A stretch of 64,000 bases of DNA from Hofstenia miamia (Eukaryota > Xenacoelomorpha > Acoela), in contig SCFE01000055.1 in assembly GCA_004352715.1 (NCBI GenBank), positions 1,387,796-1,451,795 on the forward strand. Direction: 5' to 3'. Below, piece after piece: positions 13,057 through 25,500 of this stretch. The notes under the pieces are model-generated. The model was not told the origin of the DNA. It searched no databases and saw nothing but the letters and a program-made list of their open reading frames with translations. Each line of letters begins with the position of its first letter. Position 1 is the stretch's first letter. A program made the translations under genes and the position numbers.

Positions 13057-16000
13057 AAATATCATTAATAATGCAATCATTGCATAAGTGTAGCTACACA
13101 ATTTGTAGGTCAGCTTAGAATTATGAATGATAAAATGCAAAAAATTACTTTTTATGAGCAATACTTAATTCAAGCATCATTAAAATCTATAGTCAGTGTA
13201 TATCAATTAGCATAGGCTGAGAAAAATAGAGAAAACTTTTTACGCATTTTTGTGAAAATAATTACAGCTATTGTACTAAAATATCTTTCATAACTAATGC
13301 CGCACCTTTCCTGTTATCACAAATGCCATGAACAGCACTTCAAGGATATATCGAAACTTGGAGTTTGGTCTTAGGTGCTTGAAGCAAGTTTTGAATAAAA
13401 ACTTGTATTGGCTATACCCAATGCAAATTGATGCTCAGCCTGGGACTGCGTCGAGCTAGATACTAGAAAATGTTCGTGATTCTGGGTGGGACTGAAAAAT
13501 TATTTATTACGATTAACCAAAAACTGGATGCAATAAGGATGTCACAAATAACTGGATAGCTCAGATTTGGCTTTGGAGAGGAAATTGAAATGCCATGAGA
13601 ACTTTGATGGTAACTAAGGAGACTCCACCATGGTTAGGGCTGATGAGTCTATAGAATTTTGATATTTTATGTTCTATTTCGCTAATAAGCGCATAGACTC
13701 TTTTTTCAAAGTCCATTAGGAAAAATGATGTATTTGGAAAGGAATAATGAAAAATGTGTTTCCAATAAATATAATGCATGCATTATTAATCAAAGAAATG
13801 GTGGTATTTCAACAATTTTAGCTAAACTACTCGTCAATAGACAATCAACAAAGGAATTTTATTGAGGAGTCTTCAAGCATTAGAACAACAGTTATTCTAC
13901 ATTCTTCCAATATCAGCATCTGATAAATTAGTTAAAGTTTATTCTTTTTAGTCCCTAACAAAATTGCATTTGCACAGAGCATTCGCACTATTTAGTAAAT
14001 CTAGAAAAACTATTTTTGAAATTTGCAAATTTCTGATTTAGCAGATTTTTACACAACCACACCTATTTGTATTAATCTATCATTTGCAATGAATCTGAAG
14101 TAGTTGGCGTTGTACTCAATAATCCTCAACTTTCTTCCAGTCTATGTGACAAGAGTCTATAGCATCAGCTTCGTCTTTTCAATTTTTTGAAATATTTTGT
14201 CAAATTTTTTTGATTCATTTTGTCAACCCACCTTTTTACGTTGAATAATGCGCAAAATTTGTAATGTTTTTACTAATCATTAATCAAAAATAACTTTGTG
14301 CGTGACTATAGATGCCGAATTAACCAAGATAATTTTTTATTACATGCACATATATTCATAATATTATGGAAAATCCACTTAATTTACGCTATTTTACAGG
14401 GACTAAGAGAAATTATTCAAAGGTTTTATCCTTATTTGCAGCCCATGAAATATATTCATCATTATTCCAGAACATGAATAATTATTACATACACTGAATA
14501 TGACGAAACGTCGTATTGTATTACTAAATTAAATACTCAATGAGACTTGTTGGCTTTTAATAACATTTATTGAGGATAAAGCCCTCTTAATAAATATTTT
14601 CTAAATACTTGTTCATTTTATGTATGGTATTGCTTTTCAACAAGTGGTATAACCTTCCAACGTTGGAAAAATTGTTATTATTATTATCAGATTTTTAATG
14701 TCAAATATTAAGAAAAAAGTGGGAAAATATATGTTTTAAAATTTCTCATTAAATTTTGAATGCTGAAGAAATTTTGTATACTCCATAGGAATTATGCAAA
14801 ATTCCATTAGTTAAATATTGTATTAAAAACAAAAAGAAATAAAAATTAACAGCTTTTAGAGAGTTTAGTAGCACGAATGTTAACTTAATCATGATTATCT
14901 TTATATGTACAATAGATGGTAACAATTTTTTAAATAAATAATAGAGATTCTTTTTAAAATGTAGGCAATTAAGTTCCCAATAAGTACAGCTGTTGGGAGC
15001 TGTATAGGGAATAGTTCATGCAATAACTCATTAAGCATAAGACGTCGATGAGTCGACGTAATAAATGTTAATAAATTACTAAAAAACAAAAGAAACTACA
15101 GTTTTAAAATAATAAATGGTAGCAGATTTCAATGGATAAAGGGAGCTGAAAATAAACATGTATAGAAAAAATGTTGTTTAGACCAAAAAAACATTAAAGG
15201 AATACTTTCAGTAGCTCTGGATATTAATGGAAATGACTTATTACTACTATGCAAAATCATACTTAATGTTGAAGTAGCGCTAAAATTCCTAAATAGAATA
15301 TAGTGAGTTTATAAAAATACAAGTATATTGTTAATATCATATCATTAATATTATAACTACAAGCATATAAACAAATATACTAATTAAAATGTATGAATAT
15401 TGTAATTTCCACTTAATTTTCATATTCTACCAAGTAGAGACTATTGTGTAAACCTAAGTTCAAATATGAAGTTTCTTGAATTTTATTAATTAAAAAGAAG
15501 GTACATTTAGTGGAAAATACTTTTTGCATAATTTCTTAAAAAATAATATATCCAAGCAATTGGGGAGGAATTCTAACCAAGAAATTCCCAATTTGGCAGC
15601 TTACTAATTGGGATATTAACATCCTCTATTGATTAAGCTAGATAGAAAATTTTTTTCTGAAGAACAAGTAAGAACTATAGTTAGTGCATAATTATGTACT
15701 TAAGAATTTCTGTACGTAATTTTCTACTGCACAATTTTAATGAACTTTTCTTATTTAGGGGGGGGGGGCAGCGCTCTCTGCATTAGCCACCTGCTTTATG
15801 TACATATATTAGTCGTGTTTTATTTATTGATTAACCTATTTCCTCGTTCTTGATTTGTCAATATTGCCAATCATAAGCTCAAATCCCAGGCGTCTAGTCA
15901 TTTTCAGGCACAGCAAGGGATAATAAAATGGTGCCCTTCTATGTTCTACCTTTCATAATTTCAAAAATGGATATTCTTATCACTGTCACGGCTCATGAGT

Positions 16001-19000
16001 GCCTTTCAAAGTGATTCTAAGGAGAGATGCTCTTTGTAAAAATATAATATATATAATATATATATAACAACATTTTTAATGTCAGCATCTATTTGACAAG
16101 GTGAATGGAGAAATACTTCCTGTAAAATCGAAAACATCATAAATTTACATATACATGTAGTATCTTGTGATTTTAATGAGCTTATCATCAATATTTCGTG
16201 CAACTATGAAACAAAATCCTTTCTCAAAATTTATATATAGCAAGCGTTGTGCTGATGATGATTAAATGCTTCATTGTCTCATAAGCCCTTTCTGAAGCGC
16301 AACTGAGAAACTCAATATGGTAAAGGATCTGTTTCTTCAAATGGAGAGAAAAATTAATTAAAATTTTAGAGTTGAAAAAAATTTTTTGGCAGCAGCAGAA
16401 TAGTCACAATTTGTTAAAATGTAGATTTTTATGGGTAATACTCATAAAAAATTTCAATTGTGTGTTTTCACCAGCCATATTGATATGGCATTGGGGCGAA
16501 AACTGTACCAAGCTTTAATATATGTACATATCTCAGATTTTTATTATTACTTTTTTGGTTGAACAATTTTCAGCCACTACCGAAACCCGAACAGTTGCTG
16601 AAACCTTTTTCAGTACAACTAACGGTATTGTGTTTTCTAAATTCTAAATTTACATATTGGGATTGCTCGCAAATTTTTCGTAGGACTGTCAAAATCGGTT
16701 ATAACAAGAGAAAAAAACATACATGTAGGAAATTCGGTTTTAGACGAGATCTAAAATGTTGCTCGTTGTATCCGAAATTATTTTAAGAATGAGTATATTT
16801 TATATCAAGCAACAAGTATCCAAATGAAATTTATATCAAATATTGAATAACATAAGACTGACTAAAAAAATGATAATTGCAATATTTGTAAAAGATCTCA
16901 TTCGCAATGACAGATATCTTGGGAATTTTAAAAAGATTTCAAGTGAAGTTGTGTTTTCTTCCACAAATACGTCATAATCTAAGTGTTTGAAATGCGCAAT
17001 TTGACAGCTTTGCGTTGAAAGTCACTTAACTTAAGTTATTGCAATAATTAAAGAAATGTCTTTGTTATCCGCTGAATTATTACGAGTAATGATTAAATCA
17101 TGGTTCAGTAATTTCCATGAGCCATTGTGATAAAATTTACCTAAACAAGTATGATAATGCAAAACTTCTTGTTATAGATATTTTCGATTTAGACGTATTC
17201 CATAGAACAAAATCAAATAATTTTAGTGTAAAATATCAAAGTTGACGGTATATTTAACTACACAGAATTTGAATTATAAGAAAATCATAACGTATAGTAA
17301 CCGATTTTTCACTTTGGTCTTTTGATTACTTGCACAAATATGTCAAAGTAAAGTTAACAAAGAGAAGAAATGGGCACATTACAATAGTTCAAAAGTGTTT
17401 CAAATTTAGATTGGAACTTAATTATTGAAAATTAATTTCATCTTAGTAATTTAGCACAATTATATAATACACCGTATAGTTTCATGGAAAAGCATTTTTA
17501 TTAAATCAAAAATGTTACTTTTGGTAGTTGTGAGCTACGTAAAAGTATATAAACAAATGCAATGAAAACCTGAAAAATTCAAAATGTCCAAGAATACTGT
17601 ATCAAATAGGTATTTTAAGGACGATCTAAGCCTGTTTTGAAAAAAACTTCTTTGAAAAACTTGTATTAATAGAATCATATAATTGCAAATTGAGAGAATG
17701 CATCACTATATATAATAAGATAACAAAATTAATACCTTTGCATCAATTAACAATCTTAATGAAATACAGTTAATAAATTGCGATTTTTGTGGTTGGTGAC
17801 TATCTCATAAAAAAACAAGTCCGATACATAGGTTTTCTCAAGTCTTGTGAAATATTGCTGGGATCAGCTCATTATCATTTTGATATAATCGCAAGCTAAC
17901 ATTTTTAAAAACTGTTCTCAAAACCTTTGTTTTACATACAAAATCATTGCCTACATAGTTAGAAAACAAAATATTAAAAACGAAAAAACTCAGACTGGAG
18001 GATGAAAACTACTACGAATGTTTAAAAAATTATATAAACAAGCATCTAATATATTCAGAAAGTCTGCAATGCAAAATTTGCAATAGAATATTCAGAGTCG
18101 TTTAATATTAGTACCCTTGGTCACAGAATAATCATCTACACTTGCCTTTTTGCCAATCCGCGACAGCATTCATTGTCAATAGCTGCAGCAACTACTATTA
18201 TTTAGGCCTAGATTTATTCATGTATGTTGAAATCAAAGGCAGTGCTTTCACAAATACGCACTCAAAAATAAATTACAGAATGTAAGATGTGGTAGGCTAA
18301 GGCATGAGAACGCAGTGCAATCCATCTGCAGGGAGGTATTGTGTGAAGAAACTCTGTAGCCCTGAGACTCTGTGAGGTTACACTATTGTTTTCCTTTCTG
18401 GTGGGGTTTCCGAATTTTCTGGGAAATGAATGTTGAACAAATGTCCATATTTCAGTTTTTGCAAATCCAAATACACATTTTCTAGTATAGTGAGCACAGT
18501 TGCTTGATCCACTTTGTTCAGATCTTGTCACTTTTTTATAAGAAGTGGTATAAAGGACTTCAATTAGCTACCCAATATACATATATTGAAAGTTGATTTA
18601 TGCAATCACACGCATAGAGAATTACATATATGGTTTTAACTTTTGACATTCTTTATGGCAATGCCACAGTGAGTTGAATTTTTTGAAATTTTATTAAAAC
18701 TGACAACATATGAATAATGATATTTTGAAAATCTAGCAAATTAAAACATTCTTTATCATAGTGGAAATGGACATTTCCAAGGACAAAGGGCATTTGCAAG
18801 TATGGGATAATATTTCACACATAGATTACAAAGATGAACAATATACCTAAACAGTACTAAAAAATTGTACAGATAATATACTTCCTTGAAAATAACATTT
18901 CAAAAATGATCTAGAATTATGACCCTGATACACTAAGGTAAAAATATGTTCCTCAAGAAACTCAGATGGTCTTATAAAGATTAAGATTTTGGTAGACACG

Positions 19001-19639
19001 CATTTATTTGTGACATAATTGCGAATCCATACCAATTTAAGAATTGATAACAAATGAAGGTCTCAAAGAAGTAGTATTCAATTATACATCACTTCAAATA
19101 ATAAGAAGTTACAATTTGAAATATTACGCAAAAGAAAACGCGGGTACCCGGACACGATTGTAGTATTCATTTGGCTTAAATTGAAAACATGCAAATTCGT
19201 AATTAGGTGTTTCAAGTATTACTGAATAACACATGGGTATGAAGCAAAAAAACTTTTTGAGCAATAATGAACAGTATGATAGTGGAGGAGGATCCTTTCC
19301 TAGGCTAAATAGTGCTAAAGAAGAAAAAAATTGAGTAATGTACATCAAAGCAATTTTTTTTCACTAAAACACTCAGCTCCGAGACGTGATCCGGGTTGTA
19401 GAATAAAAATATAAATCATATGTGTAATGGGAAACACCGTTGATGAGATATTTTGACCTACATATTCGATTTATATAAAAAGTTAAATTTCGCATATTCG
19501 AGAACAGCTAATATAATATTAAATTCATGGTCCAATTTACTTTTAATGGTAGGATGGCTTTGAGATAATGTTTCTTATTACTTTAGCAAGATTTCGCTTT
19601 AACGCAAAAATGTTATGCTAATTGCTAGGGGGAATTTTC
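13057..19639. other. Long AT-rich stretch with no recognised gene
   Basis: No supported gene. Points of note: a G run (10 G) at about 15,759-15,768; a sequence at about 16,690-16,780 in which cggttataacaagag and gctcgttgtatccgaaatt resemble the terminal motifs of pogo/Tigger-like transposons (weak); and a slightly GC-richer 89-codon minus ORF at 18,262-18,531 with no recognised domain. All other ORFs look random. Confidence 0.5.
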
Positions 19640-22600
19640 ACGAAGATTAAGGGTAAAGTTGAAATTCGTAAATCTCAACACCTAAAATTATTTACAATGT
19701 ATGAAAATCGCACATTTGTTGAAGAAATATACATTCTATATAGAAATACCGAAATCTTATTGTACAACAGGACTTTACAAATGTTTGTAAAATATACATT
19801 TGTCAAAGAAATATACTTTATATATTAAAATCAGAAATTTTGATAGAGAAAAAGTGTCTAGAGGCATCTCAATAAATACAATAATTTGCAAAAATACAAG
19901 ATATACAATCATTGAGACCTATACAAGAACGCCGTTATCGCGATTCTAATTCAAATGTTTTTATATGAAATATGTTTTCTTACTACTAACAATGAAACAT
20001 ATACAAAAACGACTCTAAGGCGATCCTAAATTCAAATATTTTTCTACTAAATATGTTTTTACTTAGCAATTGTTATTTTAATAGTTTTTACATTTTTAGT
20101 TTAAAATTTAATGCTCAACCTTAAATATTTTTAACTATAAATTAGTTGTTATTGCTAGTTTATAAATTGCTTAATACATATGCTTTAAATATTAAATAGA
20201 TTCTCGGAAATAAATTCTTTTATTGACATTTTTCTATGTATTTATATTACATTGTGCCCTCTTCAGTGCCAGCATTTTTTGGAAATTGAAAGTTTTACCT
20301 AGTAGTATGTTTCCAAAAACATTTTATATCTTTAAAATTGCGGGAATCAACAATAGATACTTCAAAGGAGAGAAAGAAACAATTTTATAATAATCAGACC
20401 ATATTTTAATATTACAATTCACAAATTTACTCATTTTAATTGGTGCAAAATTATGTACCTCAGCACTGATGAAGAAAATTCAAGTTTTTAGCTTTCAAAG
20501 ATACATATTTTTACTTAAAAAATAAAAAGAAATATACAAGAAAATCTTTGCCAATCCAAAATTCACAAATTTTTTAACATTATGCATTTTTATTCAACAG
20601 ATAAGAAATTTAGAAGATTCAAAATTCAAACATTTCTCAAAGCATCATACGTTTTGTACTAAAGAAATATACAAGAACTACTTTTGGCAATCCTACATTN
20701 NNNNNNNNNNNNNNNNNNNNATTCAAGTTTTTAGCTTTCAAAGATACATATTTTTACTTAAAAAATAAAAAGAAATATACAAGAAAATCTTTGCCAATCC
20801 AAAATTCACAAATTTTTTAACATTATGCATTTTTATTCAACAGATAAGAAATTTAGAAGATTCAAAATTCAAACATTTCTCAAAGCATCATACGTTTTGT
20901 ACTAAAGAAATATACAAGAACTACTTTTGGCAATCCTACATTCAAACATTTCTGCAAACAATTTTTAGTCATTTACTTCGAATGGGAGTTTGCATTAAGC
21001 AAATGGTAAAAATATATAATTCCAGATGAAATATTTTCAATTTTTAAGAAATTATTTCATTTACGTCATTACCTATTCGGACACGTAGATAATTTACACA
21101 CTTACTTGGACTAATTTCATTATTAAAAACAGTAATTTTGACATTTTCTGAAGTACTGTTTGTTCTTTAGATAAAAAATGATAAATTGAGCTTTAACCAG
21201 AATTGATTTTTAGTTTATTACTTTTGATATATGTAGCAAATTCTATGAGTTTTTTCAATTTTAGGCTTTTCCCAATTAGGTCTGGCTTAAGTGCAAATTT
21301 TCCAGATTTTCATTCTATGTTTTTTGTGTCATGCCAATAGTTCCATGTGCACAGATTCGTAAATTTTAATAATTATGTAGAATTTTATTGTAATGTATTC
21401 ATGTTAGAAATTAAAACACGAAAATTAGACTCGTTGCAAGACAACTCGTTTTATAGGCAAAATGTTCAAATTTTTCATTTGCATTTGATAGAACAAATTT
21501 CGAAGGACTAAACCAACTGCACAATGGTGATTAAAATTTTTCAGAGCCTTACAAATTTTTAAATTTGCATTTGAATAGCAGTGGCAGGTTTGCATATACC
21601 CAGTTTTGTGCAAGGAACAGATTATAGTACTTAATGATTTCTGTCGATTTAATGTACAATATTAGAATTTTATTAATTGGCAACAGGCACTGTGAAAAAG
21701 AAGAAAATTTTGAATTGCAAATTGACAAAAATAGGCTTTTTGTGGAAAGTCAGTTCTTGTGCAAATCTTGCTCATTTTTGAAGTACTATATATCAGATAT
21801 ATCACCCCACTAATAAGGCTCTTCTGCCATTTTCCTACTATATTGATAGCGTCAACTCCGTTTTCGAATGACGACATTTTATTTTTAAAGGAATTTAGTA
21901 ATTTATTTGGGCAAGTTCCCATTCGATGTAAATGAATGAAAAATTGCATGGAGAAATGATTAAAAGTTTTGAATGCTATAAAGATGTTCTATATTTTTTC
22001 TTAATTTCAAAGAAAAAAATGTGTGGTGTTTTGATAAATATGACTTTATTAATTTTTAAGTACAAAATGTATGTTATTTTGAAAAAAAATTTGAACTTAA
22101 AATCGCCATTAAGTTGTTCTTGAATATTTCATATTATTCGTTAACGAAATGTACGTTGCTTTGAGCAATATTTGAATTTATGACCGACATAACGTCGGCC
22201 TTGCATTTTCTTCTTAATTATTTAGAAAAAACATACTGCTGGGAGAAATATTTGAATTTAGGATTGCCAAAATTATTTCTTGTATATCTCTTCTTAATTG
22301 ATCAGAAAAAACTTTTTTGGAATTATGAACGACATTTGTTTTATATTTCTTCATAATTGTATTTTATAAAGCATATTGCTCAGAGAAATGCTTCAATTTA
22401 GAATAGCCATAAGGTTGTTCTTGTATGTTTCCTATTATTTGTTGTGTAAAAAATGTGCACTGCTTTGAAAAATGTTTGAATTTAGGATCTACATGAAATT
22501 GATCCTGTATACTTAGTTGTAAAGAATATCTATTTTAGAAAATTATCAAATTGAATTTTTTTTATCTTAATATTATATAAATATATAGAAAAAACAAGTT

Positions 22601-23340
22601 AATAAAACAAATATTTCTACAATGCATTTAGGATTTAAAACATATGTATCAAACAAAATACAAACTAAAATTAGCAATACAACCTTATAGTTAAAAAATG
22701 TTTAAAGTTAAGCATTAAAATTTAAACTAAAAATGTAATAACTATAAAAATATATGATTGCTAATTAAATTAAGGTAACATTTAAAGTAAACACATTTCA
22801 ACTCTAGTTCAAATGTGCCTACATTTAATAAAAATCGTGTAAATATATTACAATAAATGGAACAAAAATTACTTGAGTGTCAAAGGTTTTTATTTCTGCG
22901 GGGTAATGAATGCAATCCGATTAGTTAGTTCCAGAAATATACTCAATTTACGCCAATAACATCTCAAGAATGTAATTAGCAGTAGTATTCAATATATATC
23001 AGAAGCGTGAAAATACTCTACAACACAATGTCCAGCAATCCTAATGCATATGTATTCAATGCAACTAGGGTGTTATAATAAATATTGATAAACAGAACTA
23101 GTCAATCTTTCTATTTTTAGATTATTTCCTTGACAAATGTATAAATTTCGACAGCGGTATAGTCTTTTTGTATATCACGATTTCTGGATTTGTATATAAA
23201 ATTTATATTTCAATGATAAATGTATAATTTGCGAACATCTCTACAGTTCTTTTGTTTATCTAGATTCACGGATTTCTATATAAAATCCATATTTCTTTGA
23301 CAAAAATCTATAATTTAGGATCGCCCTAAATTTGTTGTGG
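19640..23340. repeat. Large inverted repeat (foldback-like) with ~80-bp subrepeats
   Basis: The left arm (about 19,640-20,960) and right arm (about 22,060-23,340) are degenerate reverse complements around a spacer of about 1.1 kb. Example 1: left agtttaaaatttaatgctca at about 20,098 pairs with right aagcattaaaatttaaact at about 22,712. Example 2: left ggcgatcctaaattcaaat at about 20,019 pairs with right gaatttaggatt(c)gcc at about 22,255. Example 3: left agaaatatacattctatatagaaa (about 19,720) pairs with right tttctatataaaatccatatttct (about 23,273). Within each arm a unit of about 80 bp recurs: aaagaaatatacaagaa, then ggcaatcctaaattcaaa-atttct, then aatatgtttt. At least four or five units lie in 22,060-22,520. 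No transposase ORF is visible and exact ends are uncertain. Foldback-type transposon or palindromic satellite are both possible. Confidence 0.7.
20478..20942. other. Assembly duplication around a 21-bp N gap
   Basis: 222 bp at 20,478-20,699 is repeated, identically as far as I can read, at 20,721-20,942, separated only by N at 20,700-20,720. This looks like two overlapping contig ends joined without merging, inside the left arm of the foldback repeat. Confidence 0.85.
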
Positions 23341-23366
23341 TATGTATTTCTATGTGTTAACATCAA

Positions 23367-23375
23367 ATGTGTGTG

Positions 23376-23415
<40 letters not shown>
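23367..23415. repeat. (TG)n(TA)n array
   Basis: Short tgtgtg passing into TA repeats. It borders the end of the large inverted repeat and the start of a Tc1-like fragment. Confidence 0.9.
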
Positions 23416-23419
<4 letters not shown>

Positions 23420-23880
23420 TCGGGAAATTTCGAGACTCACTGGTATATCAAAAAGTACAGTAGGTTACATTATTGCCGCTTACAAAAAAGAAGGAAGGCT
23501 AACAACAAAGGCAGTGGAAGGTCCATTAGAAGGCTGGTGCGATTATCCAAAATTTGCCCCGATTTAACAGCCGATGGTCAAAGAGTATCATTTAGTCATT
23601 TAGAACTGTACGGCGGTATCTACAAAGAGCAGGCCTGTTTGGAAGAATAGCTGCGAGAAAACCCATATTATCCAGAAAATAAAGAATTGCAAGATTGACA
23701 TGGTGTCGTGCACATGCACATAATAGCGCAGAAGATTGGGGTAAAGTGTGTTTTTCCGATGAAAGTGTTATAGACTTGTCCGAAAATAAGGCCCAGTTTG
23801 CACGGCCTCCACCAGTTAGTTTTAACAGATATAGGTCTATGTATCTCGCATGATACATACCACGCAATTCAAAGAAGTTA
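23416..23880 (+). pseudogene. Tc1-like transposase N-terminal and first catalytic region
   Basis: Reads as the N-terminal half of a Tc1-family DDE transposase in several frames. 23,416-23,563 gives a helix-turn-helix, REISRLTGISKSTVGYII, followed by a basic linker. After frameshifts, about 23,635-23,700 gives ARKPILSRK-RIARLTWC-RAH, and about 23,725-23,790 gives EDWGKVCFSDESVIDL, the W-x-x-V-x-FSDES block with the first catalytic Asp. The part with the second and third acidic residues is absent: the similarity stops before the (TA)n at 23,898. No TIRs are visible. It is a truncated, non-functional copy lying between two TA arrays. Confidence 0.82.
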
Positions 23881-23894
23881 ATGATTTCGAGTTG

Positions 23895-23897
<3 letters not shown>

Positions 23898-23941
<44 letters not shown>

Positions 23942-24645
23942 TAGATAGATNNNNNNNNNNNNNNNNNNNNNNNNNNNNNNNNNNNNNNNNNNNNNNNNNN
24001 NNNNNNNNNNNNNNNNNNNNNNNNNNNNNNNNNNNNNNNNNNNNNNNNNNNNNNNNNNNNNNNNNNNNNNNNNNNNNNNNNNNNNNNNNNNNNNNNNNNN
24101 NNNNNNNNNNNNNNNNNNNNNNNNNNNNNNNNNNNNNNNNNNNNNNNNNNNNNNNNNNNNNNNNNNNNNNNNNNNNNNNNNNNNNNNNNNNNNNNNNNNN
24201 NNNNNNNNNNNNNNNNNNNNNNNNNNNNNNNNNNNNNNNNNNNNNNNNNNNNNNNNNNNNNNNNNNNNNNNNNNNNNNNNNNNNNNNNNNNNNNNNNNNN
24301 NNNNNNNNNNNNNNNNNNNNNNNNNNNNNNNNNNNNNNNNNNNNNNNNNNNNNNNNNNNNNNNNNNNNNNNNNNNNNNNNNNNNNNNNNNNNNNNNNNNN
24401 NNNNNNNNNNNNNNNNNNNNNNNNNNNNNNNNNNNNNNNNNNNNNNNNNNNNNNNNNNNNNNNNNNNNNNNNNNNNNNNNNNNNNNNNNNNNNNNNNNNN
24501 NNNNNNNNNNNNNNNNNNNNNNNNNNNNNNNNNNNNNNNNNNNNNNNNNNNNNNNNNNNNNNNNNNNNNNNNNNNNNNNNNNNNNNNNNNNNNNNNNNNN
24601 NNNNNNNNNNNNNNNNNNNNNNNNNNNNNTATATATATATATATT
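23898..24645. repeat. (TA)n array and 679-bp N gap
   Basis: TA repeat at 23,898-23,934, a short (GATA)n at 23,938-23,950, N at 23,951-24,629, then TA again. The gap is probably microsatellite, possibly hiding the missing 3' part of the Tc1-like copy. Confidence 0.85.
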
Positions 24646-24732
24646 TACATTTTATTACTCTGTTCGATTAATAAATGACCGTTCTCTATGCAAAAAGGCA
24701 CAAAATCAAAGTGTCCTATTTATTATAACCAC

Positions 24733-24736
<4 letters not shown>

Positions 24737-24767
<31 letters not shown>
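24737..24767. repeat. (TA)n microsatellite
   Basis: About 31 bp of TA repeat. Confidence 0.95.
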
Positions 24768-24768
<1 letters not shown>

Positions 24769-25029
24769 CTGATTTACCTATTTTTTATTTTGAATAATTT
24801 TACGGCAGATTTCTCGTCTGTGAATATTCGTGTTAAAGTATTTAATATTTATATCTTTTGTTGAAATCGTTGTTATTGATATTTTTGATATTAATTTTTT
24901 CACAAATTCGCAATGAAATTTCTTGGATCGACAATACCACTGCATTTTTTGTCATCTCGGTATTCTGAAATAACCATTTTTCTATCCGCTAACGCAACTC
25001 GGCTTAACGTGGTATGCTGCGGTGTGTTG

Positions 25030-25500
25030 CATTGCGCGCATCTCTACTTCGGAGTCGGAGCCCTGACCATAGATCTAGAGAGTTAAGCATTTTCTTCGGA
25101 GCGGAGTCATAGCTTTTTCTAAGTGCAGGTAGAGCAGCATCTGGAGCTGGAGCCAGAGCCAAAATTTTATGGAACAGCTCCAGTTCCAAAGTTTCTCCTA
25201 AATTGTTTCTAAATTAATTGATATTTGTTCCTCAAAGAGCCTTGGTGTTAAAAATGATAAAAATTCGTGGAAATTGTAAAGCACTTGAAAAAAGCAATAT
25301 TCGTAAAAATCCCGTAAACATTCGTTTGTGAATATATTGAAGCCCAGATCATAATGAGTCGCTGTGCCGGAGTGAGAGACATTGATATCCAAAACATCTC
25401 CTGAGATAGACCTGGAGTTAGAGCAAAATTTTGTTAGGAATGTGCATTGGAGCGGCAGCTGGAGGAGCTTCATATTTTGGCCTGCTTCGATGCCCTTGTT
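25030..25500. repeat. GGAGC-rich repeat, two diverged copies
   Basis: Two GC-richer patches stand out. 25,040-25,190 has ggagtcggagcc, ggagcggagtc, and ctggagctggagccagagcc followed by aaaattttatggaacagctcc. 25,405-25,490 has cctggagttagagcaaaattttgttaggaatgtgca then ttggagcggcagctggaggagc. Both share the order (GGAGCY)n - GAGC - AAAATTTT, which suggests copies of one short interspersed or simple-repeat-derived element. A 132-codon minus ORF across 25,198-25,596 has no recognised domain and is probably chance. Confidence 0.5.

Noticed and set aside
12784-13161. ORFs across the 12.8-13.1 kb gap
   Set aside because: Microsatellite and N only.
16559-16786. 75-codon plus ORF
   Set aside because: Its end overlaps sequence resembling pogo/Tigger-type terminal motifs, so coding is unlikely; the transposon match itself is too weak to call.
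18262-18531. 89-codon minus ORF with slightly higher GC
   Set aside because: Looked protein-like but no motif, cysteine pattern or neighbour supports it.
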